A stretch of 64,000 nucleotides of DNA. It comes from JAKFWI01 sp031399165 (GTDB lineage: Bacteria; Pseudomonadota; Alphaproteobacteria; Caulobacterales; Aquidulcibacteraceae). Position numbers and translations under genes: made by a program. Shown here one piece after another: positions 1-7,411 of the stretch (within the stretch, counting starts at the first letter, position 1; each line of letters begins with the position of its first letter). Below the pieces are notes generated by a model. It saw nothing but the letters and a program-made list of their open reading frames with translations, was not told where the DNA came from and did no database searches. The stretch is taken from the NCBI GenBank assembly GCA_031399165.1, contig JANNOO010000006.1, positions 46,932-110,931 on the forward strand, given 5' to 3'.

Positions 1-2
1 GA

Positions 3-350
3 CCGGATGGAGAACATGGAGAAATCGTCGCGCGTCCGGAATTACTTGGCGACGCGGTGCTGGCGCGCAAAGACTTCCCCGCTTCGTACCATCTTGCGTC
101 AGTGCACGATGATGCGTTGCAAGAGGTGAATTTGGTGACGCGGGGTCAGGATTTGTTTGCGTGCACGCATCTGCACGTATTGCTACAAGCGCTGCTCGGC
201 CTGCCTACGCCCGAATATCGTCACCGCCTCATCGTCGACGCTGATGGCAAACGCTTCGCCAAACGCGATCACGCCGTGACGCTGCGCGCCATGCGCGAGG
301 CGGGCGTTACTCCCGGCGATGTGCGGGCAATGATCACTATTGATGGTTGA
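3..350 (+). CDS. gluQ: Glutamyl-Q tRNA(Asp) synthetase, 3' part (5' end outside window)
   Basis: This is the C-terminal ~115 residues of a class I glutamyl-tRNA-synthetase paralogue; the frame is open from base 3 with no start, so the gene begins upstream of the window. The motifs LVTRGQDLF, the segment around LLGLPTPEYRHRLI, and GKRFAKRD (a KMSKS-like loop) are those of GluQ, which lacks the anticodon-binding domain and glutamylates queuosine in the tRNA(Asp) wobble position. The protein ends soon after the KMSKS-like region, as expected for GluQ and unlike GltX. The partial length is the only limit on the call. Confidence 0.9.
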   Translation, partial: PDGEHGEIVARPELLGDAVLARKDFPASYHLASVHDDALQEVNLVTRGQDLFACTHLHVLLQALLGLPTPEYRHRLIVDADGKRFAKRDHAVTLRAMREAGVTPGDVRAMITIDG

Positions 351-471
351 TAAAATCCATCGCGTGGGTCCACAAAAATTGCGCCGTTGGAGGTTTAAGC
401 AGCGGGGAAAGACGTAACGGCAAGTCGGCGGAGCGCTTGGAGCAGCGCCGGAAACGGCTTATGGGAGCGCC

Positions 472-1683
472 ATGACACCCGCTGATCCCGCCCCGGCGGC
501 CAACGCGGCGCCGGCGGACAGCGCCGCCGCCGCCCCGCCGGAAGAAGAAGCCAAGCGCATCATGCTTGTCACCGACGCCTGGGAGCCGCAGGTGAACGGC
601 GTCGTGCGCACGCTTTCGAAAACCATCGCCGAACTGCGCGCGATGGGCTGCGAGGTCGAGATCGTCGCGCCTAGCGATGGCTACAAAACCGTGCCGCTGA
701 TCACCTATTCCGAAATCCGGCTGGCCCTGAACGCGCGCGATGACGTGGAGGAACGGTTCCTGGCGTTCGCGCCGGACGCCGTGCATATCGCCACCGAAGG
801 CACGCTGGGCTGGGATGCGCGGGCGGTGTGCCTCAAGCACAAATTCCCGTTCACCACTTCCTATCACACGCAGTTCCCCGAATACGTCACAACGCGGTTC
901 AACTGGATTCCGCTCTGGGCCGGCTATCGCTTCATGCACGCGTTCCACGACAAGAGCGGGCGTATCATGGTCGCAACGCCGACGATGATGGAGCTTCTGG
1001 CCAGCAAGGGCTTCAGGAACATCACACCATGGACGCGCGGCGTCGATACCGAATTGTTCCACACCTCGAAGCGCGACGTGGAGAACGGCGTATACAAAGG
1101 CCTAACGCGGCCGATCTGGACTTATGTCGGGCGGGTCGCGGTTGAGAAGAACATCGACGCGTTTCTGAAGCTCGACCTGCCGGGCACGAAAGTGGTCGTC
1201 GGCCAGGGACCGGCCGCCCCGGAGCTGCAGGCCGCCCACCCCGACGCGATCTTCGCCGGCTCCAAATTCGGCGATGAACTAGCGCGCTATTACGCCGACG
1301 CGGACGTGTTCGTGTTTCCCAGCTTTACCGACACGTTCGGCCTGGTGATTCTGGAAGCGATGGCCACAGGAACGCCGGTGGCTGCTTTCGTCGCGCCAGG
1401 CCCCAAGGATCTGCTGCCGGGCAGCAAGGCGGGCGTCTGCGACGACGATCTTAAGAAGGCCTGCATGGCGGCGCTGCAGCTCAGCCGCGCCGACGCGCGC
1501 GCCTATGCCGAGAAGTTTTCCTGGCGCGCCTGTGCCGAGGAATTCCGCCGGAACCTGCAGCCGCTACCGAAACCGGAGAAGAAGCGCTTCTGGAAGCGGC
1601 TGCGCTCGATCCGCCTGCGCTCAATCAAGCTGCGCCGGAAGAAGAAGACGCCAGCCTCCGCTCAGCCGAACCAGCAGGCGTAG
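472..1683 (+). CDS. GT4-family glycosyltransferase
   Basis: A 403-residue GT-B retaining glycosyltransferase. The donor half starts near residue 29 (RIMLVTDAWEPQVNGVVRTL, the usual N-terminal strand and Gly loop of GT4 enzymes acting on lipids or glycolipids). The nucleotide-sugar half has YVGRVAVEKNID and the SFTDTFGLVILEAMATGTPV segment with the paired Glu of the EX7E motif. Residues 1-27 are Ala/Pro low complexity and the last ~35 residues are strongly basic (repeated RSIRL/RSIKL and RRKKK), suggesting peripheral membrane binding. GGGAG lies 4 nt before the ATG. Acceptor unknown; a mannosyl- or glucosyltransferase for a membrane glycolipid is inferred. Its 3' end overlaps ppnP by 22 bp on the opposite strand. 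Confidence 0.88.
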   Translation: MTPADPAPAANAAPADSAAAAPPEEEAKRIMLVTDAWEPQVNGVVRTLSKTIAELRAMGCEVEIVAPSDGYKTVPLITYSEIRLALNARDDVEERFLAFAPDAVHIATEGTLGWDARAVCLKHKFPFTTSYHTQFPEYVTTRFNWIPLWAGYRFMHAFHDKSGRIMVATPTMMELLASKGFRNITPWTRGVDTELFHTSKRDVENGVYKGLTRPIWTYVGRVAVEKNIDAFLKLDLPGTKVVVGQGPAAPELQAAHPDAIFAGSKFGDELARYYADADVFVFPSFTDTFGLVILEAMATGTPVAAFVAPGPKDLLPGSKAGVCDDDLKKACMAALQLSRADARAYAEKFSWRACAEEFRRNLQPLPKPEKKRFWKRLRSIRLRSIKLRRKKKTPASAQPNQQA

Positions 1684-1937
1684 GCGACCTGCGCGCTCAT
1701 CCGCACGTGGAATTTGACATTGCCCGGCACGCTGAAGTGCTGACCGGCCGTATAAGCCGTCCATTCGCCGCCGGGCAGTTTCGCCTCGATCGTTCCGGCG
1801 ATGATGTCCACGCGCTCTGGCGCGCCTGTGCCGAATTCGTATTCGCCCGGCTCCATCACGCCCAGAGTCGCCTCGCCGCGCTCGTGGGTGAACCCAAGGC
1901 TCTGCACGGCGCCGCCGAAATAGGAATGGTGCTTCAT
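1662..1937 (-). CDS. ppnP: Pyrimidine/purine nucleoside phosphorylase PpnP
   Basis: A 91-residue single-cupin protein of the DUF1255/YaiE family, close to the 94 residues of E. coli PpnP. The start MKHHSYFGG is chosen over an upstream in-frame ATG at 1958 because it aligns with the family N-terminus. Recognisable blocks are SLGFTHERGEATLGVM, GEYEFGTGAPERVDIIAG, and AGQHFSVPGNVKFHV. The enzyme splits nucleosides with inorganic phosphate into base and (deoxy)ribose-1-phosphate. It follows pstA on the same strand after a 52-bp gap, so it may be read through from the phosphate uptake operon; that link is inference. Confidence 0.88.
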   Translation of the reverse strand: MKHHSYFGGAVQSLGFTHERGEATLGVMEPGEYEFGTGAPERVDIIAGTIEAKLPGGEWTAYTAGQHFSVPGNVKFHVRMSAQVAYACWFG

Positions 1938-1989
1938 CCGCCCTGCTTGTGGCGCCACATCGCAACGGACAATACCAAAGTTCCCAATC

Positions 1990-3120
1990 TTACCAGCGGA
2001 TGCGCCGCCGCAACCGATATCGAAGATAGATCACCGCTCCGTTCATGAGCAGGGTGACCAGCAAAAGGATCGCGCCGGCCGCCGCCGCGTTTTCCCGGAA
2101 CGCGTCTTCCGGCCTGGAGGTCCAGTTAAACACCTGGATCGGCAGAACCGTGAACGCCTCGTCCAGCCAGTTCCAGGGCAGCCAACTCTGCGCAGCGTCC
2201 GCCAGTGAGGCGGTTGTCTCCACCTGCGAACCGGCAGGCGCTTCAACCGCCTGTCCGGGCGCCGCCTCCAAAACCTTTCCCGACGGGGTTTGAATCGCGC
2301 CGCCGCGTGGCAACGTGACCGCCGCCGTCTCGGAGGGATCAATTGCGACGCCATACTGGTCTACGCTGCCCACTGTGTAGTGCAACGGATCGCCCGGGAC
2401 CTTGACCGGCAGATAAGCGACAAAGGTCAGGCCGCCGATCAATATCAGCGGCGCCGCCTCGCCCAAGGCGCGCGATAGGCCAATAATTACGCCCGTCGCT
2501 ACGCCAGGAAGCGCGTATGGCAAGACGTGATCGCGTGTCGCCTGCCATTTTGTGGCGCCGAGCGCGATCGCGGCCTGGCGCATTTCTGCCGGAACGCCCC
2601 TGACCGCCTCACGCGTCGCTGCGATCATGACAGGCAGGATCAGCAGCGCCAATGTGAGTCCAGCGGCCAGCACCGTTTCGCCCATTTGAAGACCCTGAAC
2701 GAACAGCCCGAGCGCCAGGAGGCCAAACAGGATCGAGGGAACGCTTGCGAGGTTGTTCACGCCGATCTCGATCACGCTCGTGACCCAATGGCGCGGCGCA
2801 TATTCTTCCAGGTACAGGCCAGCCATGACTCCAAGCGGAACTGAAATCATCGCGGTCGTTATAATGACCAGCAGAGAGCCGACCCAAGCGGCGAGAATTC
2901 CGGCCTTCGCCGGGTCCGAAGCCGGAAAGCTGAAAAGAAAATCCAGGGTCAGCCGGCTTCCGCCGTCGCTCAATAATTGCTGCACCAGAAGAACTAGTGT
3001 GAGGACGCCAATGAGCACGGCGGAGATGCCAAGCATCGCGACGCCCGCATCCTTCAGCCGCCGTATGCGCAGTCCCAACCCATTGGCCGAGAAATCTCGC
3101 GCCGCATTCGCTCCGTCCAT
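1990..3120 (-). CDS. pstA: Phosphate ABC transporter permease PstA, with periplasmic insertion
   Basis: Inner-membrane permease of the high-affinity phosphate importer. The permease core includes the EAA-type loop ALGATKWQATRDHVLP and the hallmark FTVLPIQVFNWTSRP. ATG at 3120 overlaps the pstC stop as TGATG; a TTG just upstream is less likely. Numbering from that TTG, roughly residues 240-320 form a hydrophilic segment rich in Ala, Gly, Thr and Pro between the TM segment ending FVAYLP and the FTVLP motif, where most PstA proteins have only a short loop. This insertion makes the protein ~376 aa instead of the usual ~280-300. No pstB follows; the next leftward gene is ppnP. Confidence 0.93.
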   Translation of the reverse strand: MDGANAARDFSANGLGLRIRRLKDAGVAMLGISAVLIGVLTLVLLVQQLLSDGGSRLTLDFLFSFPASDPAKAGILAAWVGSLLVIITTAMISVPLGVMAGLYLEEYAPRHWVTSVIEIGVNNLASVPSILFGLLALGLFVQGLQMGETVLAAGLTLALLILPVMIAATREAVRGVPAEMRQAAIALGATKWQATRDHVLPYALPGVATGVIIGLSRALGEAAPLILIGGLTFVAYLPVKVPGDPLHYTVGSVDQYGVAIDPSETAAVTLPRGGAIQTPSGKVLEAAPGQAVEAPAGSQVETTASLADAAQSWLPWNWLDEAFTVLPIQVFNWTSRPEDAFRENAAAAGAILLLVTLLMNGAVIYLRYRLRRRIRW

Positions 3121-4031
3121 CAATAGGCCTCCCGGAACCGGCGCTGTGCGGCGAATGCGATGAGATTGAAGACAAGCGTAACCAACAGCAGGGCGAGGCC
3201 GGCCGCAAAGATGCTTTGATATTCTAATGATCCAAACGGCAGATCCCCCAGCGCCACCTGCGCAATGAACGCGGTCACGGTGGCGCCCTGCTGCGTCGGG
3301 CTTGTAACGATCTGCGGCTGTTGACCTCCGGCGATGACCACAATCATCGTTTCGCCCACCGCCCGAGACATACTTAAAATCAGTGCCCCCGCGATACCGG
3401 AAGCGGCGGCAGGCACCACAGTCCGCATAGCGGTCTCCAGCCGCGTCGCGCCGAGTGCATATGAGCCGTCCCGCAAGATCGACGGTACCGCGCGCAGCGC
3501 ATCCTCCGACAATGAAGCAACGTAGGGCACGATCATCAGCCCCATCACGATGCCCGCCGAAAGCAAATTGAACCCTGGCAGACCGGGGATCAGGCCTTGG
3601 AGCAATGGGGTGACAAACAGCAGCGCGAAATAGCCATAGACGACGGTCGGCACGCCAGCGAGCAGTTCCAGGATTGGCTTGAGTATCTCACGCTCGCGCG
3701 CACCGGCGTATTCGGAGAGGTAGATTGCGCACAACAAACCCAACGGCGCCGCGACGCACATCGCCACCAGGGTCGACATGAAGGTCCCGCTCAGTAGAGG
3801 CAAGATACCGTAATGCGCGTCCTCGAACAGCGGCGTCCAGCGCGTGTCCGTAAGAAATTCGACGATCGATACCTGTCTAAAAAATTGCAGCGATTCCGAC
3901 AGGATGACGAGCAGGATGCCGACGATGATCGCAATTGAAAGCGCCGCGGCAAGGAAGAGCAGCAAGACGATCGCGTTGTCGCCCCAGCGCACTTTTCGTC
4001 GCGTGATGCCTCTTTCCACCATCGCCCCCAT
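3120..4031 (-). CDS. pstC: Phosphate ABC transporter permease PstC
   Basis: A 303-residue inner-membrane permease partner of PstA. It has an N-terminal hydrophobic segment (around residues 20-47), a periplasmic part, and five further membrane segments. Family motifs are the LLAGVPTVVYGYFAL block, the EAA loop ALGATRLETAMRTVVPAA and SMSRAVGETMIV near the C-terminal third. It begins 69 bp after pstS and its TGA overlaps the pstA ATG, so pstSCA is one operon. Length is typical for the family. Confidence 0.95.
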   Translation of the reverse strand: MGAMVERGITRRKVRWGDNAIVLLLFLAAALSIAIIVGILLVILSESLQFFRQVSIVEFLTDTRWTPLFEDAHYGILPLLSGTFMSTLVAMCVAAPLGLLCAIYLSEYAGAREREILKPILELLAGVPTVVYGYFALLFVTPLLQGLIPGLPGFNLLSAGIVMGLMIVPYVASLSEDALRAVPSILRDGSYALGATRLETAMRTVVPAAASGIAGALILSMSRAVGETMIVVIAGGQQPQIVTSPTQQGATVTAFIAQVALGDLPFGSLEYQSIFAAGLALLLVTLVFNLIAFAAQRRFREAY

Positions 4032-4100
4032 TGTTCCAAGCTTGGAATCGCTCGCCCGCGTCTCGTATTTCTGCCGCCTTCTCCGCGCCGGCGGGTCGTT

Positions 4101-5129
4101 CTACGGACCTGTCGAAGGCGGCGCGCTCTGAACCAGCGGCCTTGACAGCACTTCCTCGATACTGCCGCCCACATCCTGCTCGCCGCCGAACGCCGTACCC
4201 GCCTGACGCGCGCTCGCCCGCTCAGCCAATTTCCGATATGCTTCCGCTGGAAGCGGAATGTAGCCGACTTGCAGCGCGAGACGCTCAGTGTTCGTCATCA
4301 TGTATGAGACGAATTGTTGCACCATCGGGCGCCGGAGAGCTTCAACGCTTACGTACACGAACAGGGGGCGCGATAGCGGGTACTTCCCGCTCGCGATCGT
4401 TTCCTCTGTCGGCGCAACCGGCCCCGCGCCAGCGTCTATGGAGAGCGCCTTCAAGCGTTCCGCGTGCTCGCGGAAGTAGGCTACGCCGAAATAACCCATC
4501 GCGCCGGCGTTGTTTATTACGCCCTGCACAGTGACGTTGTCATCCTCCGTCGGCGTGTAGTCCGTCCGCGAGGACTTCGCCTTACCGACCACAGCCTCTG
4601 TGAAAAAATCGAATGTGCCGGAAGCGGTGCCCGCGCCAAACAATTGGAGCGCGCCATCGCGCCACGCCGGATTGACGTGCCGCCAGTTCGTGATCTTGCC
4701 CTCCGCGGACGGCTCCCAGATTTTCTTCAGCTCTGCCATGGTGATCGTGCTGAGCGGATTCTGAAGATTGACGACGACGGTGAGGCCATCAAACGCGATC
4801 GGCAGCTCAACGAAACCGATGCCCGCGGCCTGGCAGGCTTCAATTTCGGATGTCAGAATTGGACGCGAAGCGCCTTGTACCTCGGTCTCGCCGCGGCAGA
4901 ACCGGCGAAAACCGCCTCCCGTTCCCGATTCGCCAACTGTGACCCGCACGCGGCCGCGATTATCGAGCATGAAGGCTTCCGCAACCGACTCGGTCAGCGG
5001 GAAAACCGTAGAAGACCCATCCACACGAATGGCGGGCGCGCTAGTCTGGGTGGTCTGGCTGCTCTGACCGCAAGACGTGATAAACAAGGCGCCAGTGACG
5101 AGGGCGACCGCACAGAGCCCATTTAACAT
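4101..5129 (-). CDS. pstS: Phosphate-binding lipoprotein PstS
   Basis: Periplasmic phosphate-binding component of the Pst importer. The open frame extends to a GTG at 5213, but that codon lies inside the Pho box; ATG at 5129 gives a clean lipoprotein signal peptide, MLNGLCAVALVTGALFITSC, with the lipobox Cys at residue 20. The mature part begins with the ligand loop IRVDGSSTVFPLTESVAEAF and continues with SGTGGGF, AGTASGTFDFF and a C-terminal SVEALRRPMVQQFVSYMM block, as in the PBP_like PstS group. The 84-bp leader between Pho box and ATG fits a PhoB-activated promoter. Confidence 0.92.
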   Translation of the reverse strand: MLNGLCAVALVTGALFITSCGQSSQTTQTSAPAIRVDGSSTVFPLTESVAEAFMLDNRGRVRVTVGESGTGGGFRRFCRGETEVQGASRPILTSEIEACQAAGIGFVELPIAFDGLTVVVNLQNPLSTITMAELKKIWEPSAEGKITNWRHVNPAWRDGALQLFGAGTASGTFDFFTEAVVGKAKSSRTDYTPTEDDNVTVQGVINNAGAMGYFGVAYFREHAERLKALSIDAGAGPVAPTEETIASGKYPLSRPLFVYVSVEALRRPMVQQFVSYMMTNTERLALQVGYIPLPAEAYRKLAERASARQAGTAFGGEQDVGGSIEEVLSRPLVQSAPPSTGP

Positions 5130-5201
5130 GAGGTTTACTACCGCCTTCGTGTTGCTGACCCGCGCAACACCATTGCGGCGTCTTAAACAACCCGAGAAAC
5201 G

Positions 5202-5234
5202 TTTTTGCGACACTTATACGACAATTATGAGACA
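5202..5234 (-). promoter_or_regulatory. Pho box: three 11-bp direct repeats upstream of pstS
   Basis: On the minus strand the core TGTC occurs three times at an exact 11-bp spacing (plus-strand GACA at 5209, 5220 and 5231), each followed by an A/T-rich half (TCATAAT, GTATAAG, GCAAAAA). That is the arrangement recognised by PhoB dimers, and the repeats point toward pstS, 73 bp before its ATG. gspO starts on the other strand at 5276, so the site sits between the divergent genes. Identification rests on the spacing and core match, not on a matrix score. Confidence 0.82.
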
Positions 5235-5275
5235 GGCGACGCACGGGCTCTGAGGCCAAAGTCGGGGGCAAGAGC

Positions 5276-5737
5276 TTGCCAGTTATAGTTCTCGCTTCCT
5301 GCGTGCTAGCGGTCTTTCTGGCGGCAATATCGGTTGTCGATATCCGAAGCCAGCGCATACCGGACTGGCTAAATCTTGCGCTCGGCGTGGCAGGCATAGC
5401 GAGCGTCGCGATGCTGCATTTGCCTTGGGCAGATGCAGCCATAGGGGCGGTAGCCGGCTATGCGTCACTCGCTCTGATTGCGGCTCTTTACAGGCGTGCA
5501 CGCGGCGTTGACGGTCTGGGTCTAGGCGACGCAAAGCTGCTGGCGGCGGCCGGCGTCTGGATCGGTTGGCGGTTATTGCCGTTCGCCGTGCTCTTCGCCG
5601 CCGCAGCTGGACTGACCTACGTTGCCGTCCTGCGTCTGGCCGGCAAACAGATCGCGCGCACCGATGCCCTGGCTTTCGGACCGTTTCTATGCGCGGGCGT
5701 ATTTATCGCCTGGCTGGCGCGCTTCGCCCTGTTTTAG
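5276..5737 (+). CDS. gspO: Prepilin peptidase GspO (short form, peptidase domain only)
   Basis: A 153-residue A24-family aspartic protease that cleaves the leader of type II secretion pseudopilins at the inner membrane. The catalytic Asp pair is visible at D22 (VVDIRSQRIPDWLN) and D85 (GLGLGDAKLL). It consists of about six hydrophobic segments and lacks the N-terminal cytoplasmic Cys-rich N-methyltransferase domain of classical GspO/PilD, so it resembles the TadV/CpaA size class. Start is TTG. It lies at the tail of the gsp cluster on the opposite strand and overlaps the last gene of that operon by 4 bp, which argues for gspO over a Tad pilus role. Confidence 0.8.
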   Translation: MPVIVLASCVLAVFLAAISVVDIRSQRIPDWLNLALGVAGIASVAMLHLPWADAAIGAVAGYASLALIAALYRRARGVDGLGLGDAKLLAAAGVWIGWRLLPFAVLFAAAAGLTYVAVLRLAGKQIARTDALAFGPFLCAGVFIAWLARFALF

Positions 5738-6225
5738 GGCGGGCAGGCCACGAGACCGCTGATCGGCACGATCGTTTCCCAGCCCTTCTTGTCTTTGATG
5801 CGCATCGAGCCCTGCTTCACCATCGCGCCATCGGACAGCTTCTTGCTCGTATCGAACGTTACGTCCAAGCCGAGCGTGATTGACCCATTCGAAAATGTTT
5901 GACGCTCGAAATGACCGTGACTCAACTGACCGCCAAACGCCGTGCGCAAGAGTTGCCTCTCGCGGCCCTCGACATTGATGACCGCTTCGACGGGATTGGT
6001 GAAAACCGCAAGTACGAGAACCGGGTTCTGCGTGCCTTTTGCCCAAAGGAAAATGCCGCATCGGCCTGGAGCCAGCTGCTGGGGCGCAATCGCTTCCAGC
6101 CGCAAATCCCCAGCGACTATGCTCGATTGCGCCGCGCCCGAACCTTGGCCGCTGGCAGCCGTGGCGAGGCACGAAACCGAAGCGGCGAGCGCGAGCGCAC
6201 GCGCGGTCCTTAGAATGGAAACCAT
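5734..6225 (-). CDS. Small secreted protein at the end of the gsp operon, function unknown
   Basis: A 163-residue protein with a signal peptide (residues 1-26, ending ATAASGQ). The mature part is a small beta-rich domain with a conserved-looking CGIFLWAKG block near residue 56, a second Cys close to the C-terminus (GLVACPP), and no membrane segment. Its start overlaps the gspN stop by 16 bp, so it is almost certainly co-transcribed with the secretion genes. I do not recognise the family; possible roles are an accessory periplasmic T2SS factor or a secreted cargo. Confidence 0.7.
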   Translation of the reverse strand: MVSILRTARALALAASVSCLATAASGQGSGAAQSSIVAGDLRLEAIAPQQLAPGRCGIFLWAKGTQNPVLVLAVFTNPVEAVINVEGRERQLLRTAFGGQLSHGHFERQTFSNGSITLGLDVTFDTSKKLSDGAMVKQGSMRIKDKKGWETIVPISGLVACPP

Positions 6226-6944
6226 CGAAGCTCTCCGCTCCTGACCATGGCCGATTGCGCCTGGTCATGGCTAAATCCTGCAGCCGCGAGACCGATCATG
6301 GCGTCCTTACTAACGTCTTTCGCGCTCAACCGCCACTCTCCGGAGCCGTCCGCCTTCAACCGCAAGACGGCGGCTACTTCCCCACCGTCTGCGGCGAGTC
6401 CCCGCATAGGCAGTTCAATATCCGGGCCGTTACAAGAAGGCTCGCCTGATAGTTGCGGCCCAGCAAAGCCCAGCGCGGCGCCCGCCTTGCGCAAAACTTC
6501 CGTGCTCACTTTACCGAGGGCGGCTGCGCAGGCTCCGTTCTTAAAGCCGAGCCGCAGATCCTCGATGCGAGTTTCACCCGCGAAGCGCGTTTTGCCAAAC
6601 ATTAGAGACTCGGCGCGCAGCGAGCCGATCCTGGCCTCCTTGTCGCCACCGAGGCCCACCGTCACCGCGCCATCACCCGCTACCGGGCCAGTCGCGCGAA
6701 ACAGCACGGTGAGTTTGCCAAGCAGCAGATCGACCGCCGCCACGCGCCAGTCCAGCGCATCGATCGAATATCCGCCGAGGCGGGCGGCGTTCACACGACC
6801 GGACCAGATCGTGCCTTCTATGCTTGCATAGTTGAAGCGCTCCCCGTCGCGCGCGGGCGCCAACAGCGCCGCCGGCGCCAAGGCGATAGCGAAAGCGGCG
6901 AAGGCGATCAGGAAGAAAACAACGTGCCATATCCTGAGCGTCAT
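6210..6944 (-). CDS. gspN: Type II secretion protein GspN
   Basis: A 244-residue bitopic inner-membrane protein: a short cytoplasmic N-terminus, one TM helix (about residues 7-29) and a periplasmic beta-rich domain beginning with FNYASIEGTIWSGRV, the typical GspN block. GspN is an accessory part of the inner-membrane platform; many T2SS lack it. It starts in an ATGA overlap with gspM and is followed by the unknown secreted gene. The last residues (GELRWFPF) are also typical of the family. Confidence 0.85.
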   Translation of the reverse strand: MTLRIWHVVFFLIAFAAFAIALAPAALLAPARDGERFNYASIEGTIWSGRVNAARLGGYSIDALDWRVAAVDLLLGKLTVLFRATGPVAGDGAVTVGLGGDKEARIGSLRAESLMFGKTRFAGETRIEDLRLGFKNGACAAALGKVSTEVLRKAGAALGFAGPQLSGEPSCNGPDIELPMRGLAADGGEVAAVLRLKADGSGEWRLSAKDVSKDAMIGLAAAGFSHDQAQSAMVRSGELRWFPF

Positions 6945-7411
6945 GGGCTATCGGCGACCTCAAATTCCGCATTGACCTGATCGCTGTCACCGACACGGAC
7001 GACCGCGCTCGATTGGACAAGTCCACCGCGCCGGCTGATCGCCTCGACCCAGCGGTATACCGCGCTTGACTCCGCTGGCTCAAACGCCACGCGCACCCGA
7101 TCGGCGCCGGCGTTTTCCAGACGCAGTATCGCAAGACCGCCCGCCTCCGCGCTCGCAAGTATCCGTTCGCGGATCGCCTGGTCAGTACCGGCAAACCCCT
7201 CTGGCTGGTTCTTGCGAAGCTCGGCCAAACGCGCGACTTGGCTCTGTACGCGTTCTGCGCCGCGCAGCTCGGAGGCGGAGTCTTCGCGGAACTTCGCCGC
7301 CATCAGATAGCACCATACAGGTAGCAAAATCGCAAAGACCAGCACTGCAGCGGCCTGGACTATCGTCCGTTCACGTCGCGTTCGAGCACGCCAAAATGTT
7401 TCCAGCGTCAT
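6941..7411 (-). CDS. gspM: Type II secretion protein GspM
   Basis: A bitopic inner-membrane platform protein of ~156 residues. The N-terminal TRRERTIVQAAAVLVFAILLP segment contains the TM helix, followed by a periplasmic coiled region and a ferredoxin-like C-terminal domain. GspM binds GspL and GspF in the assembly platform. ATG at 7411 forms TGATG with the gspL stop; an in-frame TTG one codon upstream is unlikely. Sequence conservation in this family is low, so the assignment relies partly on position between gspL and gspN and on topology. Confidence 0.82.
   Translation of the reverse strand: MTLETFWRARTRRERTIVQAAAVLVFAILLPVWCYLMAAKFREDSASELRGAERVQSQVARLAELRKNQPEGFAGTDQAIRERILASAEAGGLAILRLENAGADRVRVAFEPAESSAVYRWVEAISRRGGLVQSSAVVRVGDSDQVNAEFEVADSP

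Noticed and set aside
337..1062. Long minus-strand open frame across gluQ end and glycosyltransferase
   Set aside because: Arg/His-rich composition and full overlap with the well supported glycosyltransferase mark it as a GC-driven shadow.
5130..5213. Longer PstS start at GTG 5213
   Set aside because: That codon lies in the Pho box and would put 28 residues before the signal peptide; ATG 5129 fits a lipoprotein.
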